Origin: DATARH01 sp035507475
GTDB lineage: Bacteria; Pseudomonadota; Alphaproteobacteria; ATCC43930; CGMCC-115725
NCBI GenBank assembly: GCA_035507475.1
Contig: DATJOB010000169.1
Span: 1 to 11,016 of the forward strand
Reading direction: 5' to 3'
DNA length: 11,016 nt
The notes beneath the pieces were generated by a model that had not been told where the DNA came from, did not search any database, and saw only the letters and a program-made list of their open reading frames with translations. Made by a program: the position numbers and the translations under genes. This document shows positions 6,741 through 11,016 of this stretch, one piece after another. Each line of letters starts with the position of its first letter. The first letter of the stretch is position 1.

Positions 6741-6770
6741 ATTTGCCGCGCAGCCGCAAATGGGTGCGGC
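6741..6770 (+). promoter_or_regulatory. Two overlapping, mutually exclusive hairpins in a leader
   Basis: ATTTGC (6741-6746) pairs with GCAAAT (6756-6761) over a 9-base loop; alternatively GCCGCA (6753-6758) pairs with TGCGGC (6765-6770) over a 6-base loop. The two share bases 6756-6758 and cannot form together. This layout recalls attenuators, but no T-run, leader peptide or known riboswitch core is seen, and 6-bp stems are common in GC-rich DNA. The rest of the 277-bp gap (6615-6891) shows only a lone TTGAC at 6836-6840 without a convincing -10. Confidence 0.25.
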
Positions 6771-6891
6771 CGGCACAGCGCGTCGATTTGAATGAAGTTC
6801 CCTGCGAAGCGGGTCTCGCGGCGGCGCCGGGGGCGTTGACCCGGTCGGCGGATCGGCGGAACCTGCGCCAGCGGGATTGCGGGAGGACGCC

Positions 6892-8043
6892 ATGAAGGTC
6901 GGCATTGCGCTCAACATGCTGTGCCAGGCGGGGCGCTCGGACGCTTCGGTGGTCGGCGAGCATCTGGCGATGGGCGACCTGGCCGAGCCGCTCGGCTTCG
7001 ATTCGCTGTTCGCGCTCGAGCATCATTTCACCGGCTATGCGATGTCGCCGGCGCCGACCCAGCTCCTGGCGTATTACGCCGGCCGCACCCGCCGCATCCA
7101 GCTCGGCACCGCGGTCATCGTGCTGCCGTGGCACGATCCCGTCCGGGTCGCCGAGCAGATCGCGCTGCTCGACATCCTGTGCGGTGGGCGCTGCATCTTC
7201 GGCTTCGGACGCGGCGCGGCGAGCGTCGAATACGAGGGGTTCCGCATCGCGATGGGCGAGGCGCGGCCGCGCTTCGTCGAGGCGGCGCAGATCGTCGTCG
7301 AGGCGCTATCGAGCGACAGCTTCGAGCACCGCGGCGAGTTCTTCCAGATCCCGCGCACCGCGATCCGCCCGCGCCCGATCTCGCATCCCGAGCGGCGCTT
7401 CTATGCCTCGGCGGTGAGCCCGGATTCAGCCGAGATCATGGCGAAGCTCGGCTTCGGGCTCCTCATGGTGATGCAGAACGAGTGGCCGAAGGCCGCCGAG
7501 GACATCGCGCGCTACCGCCAGATCGCGAGCGCGGCCGGGCACGCGCCGCGCCCGCCGATCATCCTCACCAATGTGTGCTGCGCCGAAAGCAGGCAGGAAG
7601 CGCAGGAGCGCGCGTTCAAGTATCTCGGCCTCAAATGGCAGTCGATCGACGACCACTACCATTTCTCGGACGGCCATCTCGCGACCGTCAAAGGCTACGA
7701 GAGCTACGGCAAGATGGCGAAGACCTACGCCAAGATCAACGCGAGCGCCGACAGCAAGAAGAAGGCGACCGATTTCTACGTGTCGATCCAGATCGTCGGC
7801 ACCCCGGCGGATTGCCTGGAGCAGATCGCCGAGCTGCAGCGCTGCACCGGCACCGACCACCTCGTCACCGAATTCTCGTTCGGCGGGCTGCCGCACGAGG
7901 AGGCCGAGGTCAACATGCGGCTCTTCGCCGATCGCGTGCTGCCGGCGCTGCAGCGCGATCCCGTCTTTGCCGCCCCGGCCGACGGCCCGAGCAGCGCGGC
8001 GCCCGCGCCGGCCGCCAAGGAACGCCTCTTCGCGCCGGCCTAA
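6892..8043 (+). CDS. Luciferase-like (LLM class) flavin-dependent monooxygenase
   Basis: Bacterial-luciferase-superfamily oxidoreductase of 383 residues, a TIM barrel that uses reduced FMN (or F420 in some members) and O2; a flavin-reducing partner is normally a separate protein. Family marks are MKVGIALNM at strand 1, GFDSLFALEHHFTGYAMSP (35-53) with the EHHF motif, LGTAVIVLPWHDPVRVAEQIALLD (71-94) and FGFGRGAA (103-110). YASAVSPDSAEIMAKLGFGLL (171-191) fits the flavin-phosphate region. The last 25 residues are Ala/Pro-rich and probably disordered. The ATG at 6892 is preceded by GGAGG (6882-6886) at 5 bases; an in-frame TTG at 6877 has no ribosome site. It is last of the forward run, 277 bp after the bicupin, so it may have its own promoter. 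Its TAA overlaps the opposing cupin's stop. Possible roles are hydroxylation, Baeyer-Villiger oxidation or desulfonation; the substrate is unknown. Confidence 0.9.
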   Translation: MKVGIALNMLCQAGRSDASVVGEHLAMGDLAEPLGFDSLFALEHHFTGYAMSPAPTQLLAYYAGRTRRIQLGTAVIVLPWHDPVRVAEQIALLDILCGGRCIFGFGRGAASVEYEGFRIAMGEARPRFVEAAQIVVEALSSDSFEHRGEFFQIPRTAIRPRPISHPERRFYASAVSPDSAEIMAKLGFGLLMVMQNEWPKAAEDIARYRQIASAAGHAPRPPIILTNVCCAESRQEAQERAFKYLGLKWQSIDDHYHFSDGHLATVKGYESYGKMAKTYAKINASADSKKKATDFYVSIQIVGTPADCLEQIAELQRCTGTDHLVTEFSFGGLPHEEAEVNMRLFADRVLPALQRDPVFAAPADGPSSAAPAPAAKERLFAPA

Positions 8044-8498
8044 AGCGGGTTCGGGCCGACGATCTCCCACGCATAGCGCTCGAACAGCGCCTTGCGCTCT
8101 GTCTCGTTGGTCGGGCGGCGTTGGTGCAGCGCCTCGATGAGGCCGCCGGCGGCGGCCGGGGTGTAGAGGAACACAGCGCGCGCGGGCGTGTCGCCCGTAT
8201 TCTTCCATGCATGCGGGATATTCCGCGGCATGAACGCGCAGGTGCCGGGGCCGCCCGTCGTCACCTCGTCGCCGATCTTGAAGGTGAGCTCGCCTTCCAG
8301 CACCCAAGCGACCTCGTCGCTATGCCGGTGCAGGTGGTAGAGGCTCGGCGTGCCCGGTGGGAGCGTCTCCTCGAACAGCATGATGCTCTCGCCGGTGTCG
8401 CGGCCGAGCAGCTTCATGGCGAACAATCGACCCGGTATCGGCGAGTCAAAATGCGTCCCGCCGCCGGCCGGAACCACCAGCCCCTTTGTCTCGGTCAT
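8040..8498 (-). CDS. Small single-domain cupin
   Basis: Cupin-2-type beta barrel of 152 residues, a metal-binding fold used by small dioxygenases, isomerases and sensor-like proteins. Cupin motif 1 is exact: G49, five residues, H55-x-H57, four residues, E62, six residues, G69 (HLHRHSDEVAWVLEG). Motif 2 is G85, five residues, P91, then H96 and N100 (PRNIPHAWKN), with Asn93 replacing the usual Gly. All four metal ligands (H55, H57, E62, H96) are therefore present, so it can bind a metal and be enzymatic. A good AGGGAGG (8513-8507 on the reverse strand) lies 8 bases before the ATG at 8498. It lies 28 bp after the hydrolase on the same strand, so the two are probably co-transcribed. Its TAG (8042-8040) shares bases with the luciferase-like gene's TAA. 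Reaction unknown; it could act on an intermediate of the same pathway. Confidence 0.88.
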   Translation of the reverse strand: MTETKGLVVPAGGGTHFDSPIPGRLFAMKLLGRDTGESIMLFEETLPPGTPSLYHLHRHSDEVAWVLEGELTFKIGDEVTTGGPGTCAFMPRNIPHAWKNTGDTPARAVFLYTPAAAGGLIEALHQRRPTNETERKALFERYAWEIVGPNPL

Positions 8499-8526
8499 CG
8501 GCCCGGCCTCCCTGGCATGAGTACGC

Positions 8527-9465
8527 TCAGTCGAACGCGCGCCTGAAGGCGGCCCACACCGCGCGCTGCGCGTTCAGCGCGTCGTCGACATTGGGCATCA
8601 TCCCGAAAAAGGCGTGGATCATGCCGGCGTAGCGGCGATATTCGACCGCCACGCCCGCCGCCTTCAGCCGCTCGGCATAGGCAAGGCCCTCGTCGTGCAG
8701 CACGTCGCATTCGGCGGCGATGACGATCGCCGGCGCGACCCCGGCGAGGTCCGGCGCCAGTCCCGGCGAGGCGCGCCAGTCCGCGGCATCGTCGAGCGTC
8801 CGCAGGTAGTGGCCGCGGAACCACTTCATCGCCTCGGCGGTGAGGATGCCGCAGCCGGTCGCATAGCGCCCGTAGCTCTCGCTCCGCATCCGGAAGTCGC
8901 ACACCGGGTAGACGAGCGATTGCAGCCGCAGGCGCGGGCCGCCGCGGTCGCGCGCCAGGATCGCGACGACCGCCGCGAGGTTGCCGCCGGCGCTGTCGCC
9001 GTGGACCCCGAGCCGCTCGGCGTCGGCGCCGAGGCTCGCCGCGTTGGCGTGGAGCCATTCGAGCGCCGCGAACGAATCCTCGACCGCCGCGGGGAAACGG
9101 TGCTCCGGGCCCATCCGGTAATCGACCGACAGCACCACCGCCTCCGCCCCGCCGCACAGGTTGCGCGCGACGAGGTCGTGGCTGTCGAGGCTGCCGATGA
9201 CGTGCCCGCCACCGTGGTAATAGGCGATCGCCGGCCGCGGCCCCGGCGCCTGCGGCCAATAGATCCGCACCGGGATCGGCCCGGCCGGGCCGGGGATGGC
9301 GCGGTCCTCGATGCGCGCGGTCGGCAGCGGCTCGGCCCTGCGCGAGGCCGCCATCTGCTCCATCTGCGCCCGCGCTTCGGTCGGGGTCATCGCCTCGATC
9401 GGGCGCAGCTCGAGCTTCGCCATCGCCGCAAGGACCTGCTCGATTTGCGGATGCAGCTTCGCCAT
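8527..9465 (-). CDS. Alpha/beta hydrolase, hormone-sensitive-lipase family esterase
   Basis: Serine esterase or lactonase of 312 residues, cytosolic (no signal peptide). The HSL family is marked by the oxyanion motif HGGG (84-87, in YYHGGGHVIGS), the nucleophile S158 in GDSAGG, the acid D254 in AECDVLHDEG, and H284 in GMIHAFF. YRMGPEHRFPAAVED (116-130) is also typical. A cap-like N-terminal helical segment covers residues 1-45. The ATG at 9465-9463 is preceded on the reverse strand by a G-rich GGGGGAAAG stretch that can act as ribosome site. The frame is open much further upstream, but only as an antisense shadow of the ligase. It heads a two-gene reverse unit with the small cupin and is divergent from the CoA ligase. 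In this setting it could hydrolyse an ester or lactone intermediate, or an ester substrate before oxidation; this is inference. Confidence 0.93.
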   Translation of the reverse strand: MAKLHPQIEQVLAAMAKLELRPIEAMTPTEARAQMEQMAASRRAEPLPTARIEDRAIPGPAGPIPVRIYWPQAPGPRPAIAYYHGGGHVIGSLDSHDLVARNLCGGAEAVVLSVDYRMGPEHRFPAAVEDSFAALEWLHANAASLGADAERLGVHGDSAGGNLAAVVAILARDRGGPRLRLQSLVYPVCDFRMRSESYGRYATGCGILTAEAMKWFRGHYLRTLDDAADWRASPGLAPDLAGVAPAIVIAAECDVLHDEGLAYAERLKAAGVAVEYRRYAGMIHAFFGMMPNVDDALNAQRAVWAAFRRAFD

Positions 9466-9561
9466 CGTCTTTCCCCCGCAGAATTCGCTACACTCGGTGG
9501 CGCAGTTTGCCTGCGACCCCGCGCACTTGGTAGAGGGTCCGGCAACGCCCGGGAGGACGCG
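9466..9561. promoter_or_regulatory. Divergent intergenic region, hydrolase / CoA ligase
   Basis: The 96 bp between the hydrolase ATG and the proposed CTG start of the ligase should carry both promoters. I see no -35/-10 pair close to consensus and no clear palindrome. A forward-frame ATG at 9451, inside the hydrolase start, reads without a stop through this region into the ligase, so this stretch would be coding if that ATG were used. Confidence 0.3.

Positions 9562-9564
<3 letters not shown>
9552..9564 (+). promoter_or_regulatory. Shine-Dalgarno and CTG start of the CoA ligase
   Basis: GGAGG (9552-9556) lies 5 bases before CTG (9562-9564), and the next codons give (M)SDAHGNAYDYF, a natural N-terminus for the ligase. 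The context GGGAGGACGCG-CTG is almost the same as GGGAGGACGCC-ATG at the luciferase-like gene (6881-6894). No ATG, GTG or TTG occurs in frame from here to the ATG at residue 64, which lies inside the conserved fold. Confidence 0.6.

Positions 9565-11016
<1,452 letters not shown>

Noticed and set aside
6470..6895. 141-residue forward frame across the gap with repeated histidine/methionine/aspartate/glycine-type segments
   Set aside because: The segment is just the translated 8-bp tandem repeat, the start lies inside the bicupin in another frame, and there is no ribosome site or family match.

Overview
The window is a stretch of very GC-rich chromosome with dense genes and strong third-position G/C bias. 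It carries a dispersed palindromic repeat whose reverse-strand reading gives the familiar spurious peptide VIPAxAG. The high GC, the repeat and the catabolic gene types suggest an alphaproteobacterium of soil or water, but nothing here fixes the genus. I see no RNA gene, insertion sequence, phage gene, CRISPR array or transcription regulator.

Layout: a nitroreductase (reverse, cut by the left edge) diverges from a glutamate-1-semialdehyde-aminomutase-like class III aminotransferase (814-2196). That gene converges, with 4 bp between stops, on a TSUP-family membrane permease (2201-2965, reverse). A forward run follows: a phthalate-dioxygenase-type Rieske oxygenase (3139-4419), a DapA-superfamily aldolase/dehydratase (4536-5471), a gentisate/salicylate 1,2-dioxygenase-like bicupin (5571-6614) and, after a 277-bp gap with unusual repeats, a luciferase-like flavin monooxygenase (6892-8043). 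Its stop codon overlaps that of a reverse two-gene unit: a hormone-sensitive-lipase-type hydrolase (8527-9465) followed by a small cupin (8040-8498). Divergent from the hydrolase, a benzoate-CoA-ligase-family enzyme (from 9562) runs off the right edge. The two edge genes lack a terminus in the window and were recovered by reading the frames directly.

Together the genes look like an accessory catabolic locus for an aromatic or related carboxylic acid. The Rieske enzyme could hydroxylate the ring, the bicupin could cleave it, the DapA-like enzyme could split or dehydrate a 2-oxo acid, the hydrolase could open an ester or lactone, and the ligase could activate a carboxylate with CoA. The permease could move an organic or sulfonated anion. 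The substrate cannot be read from sequence. No reductase or ferredoxin for the Rieske enzyme lies in the window.

The most unusual non-coding features are two cruciform-type repeats filling successive operon gaps, an 8-bp tandem repeat flanked by opposed G-quadruplex-type tracts before the flavin monooxygenase, a 15-bp in-frame tandem repeat inside the ligase, and an apparent CTG start for that ligase.
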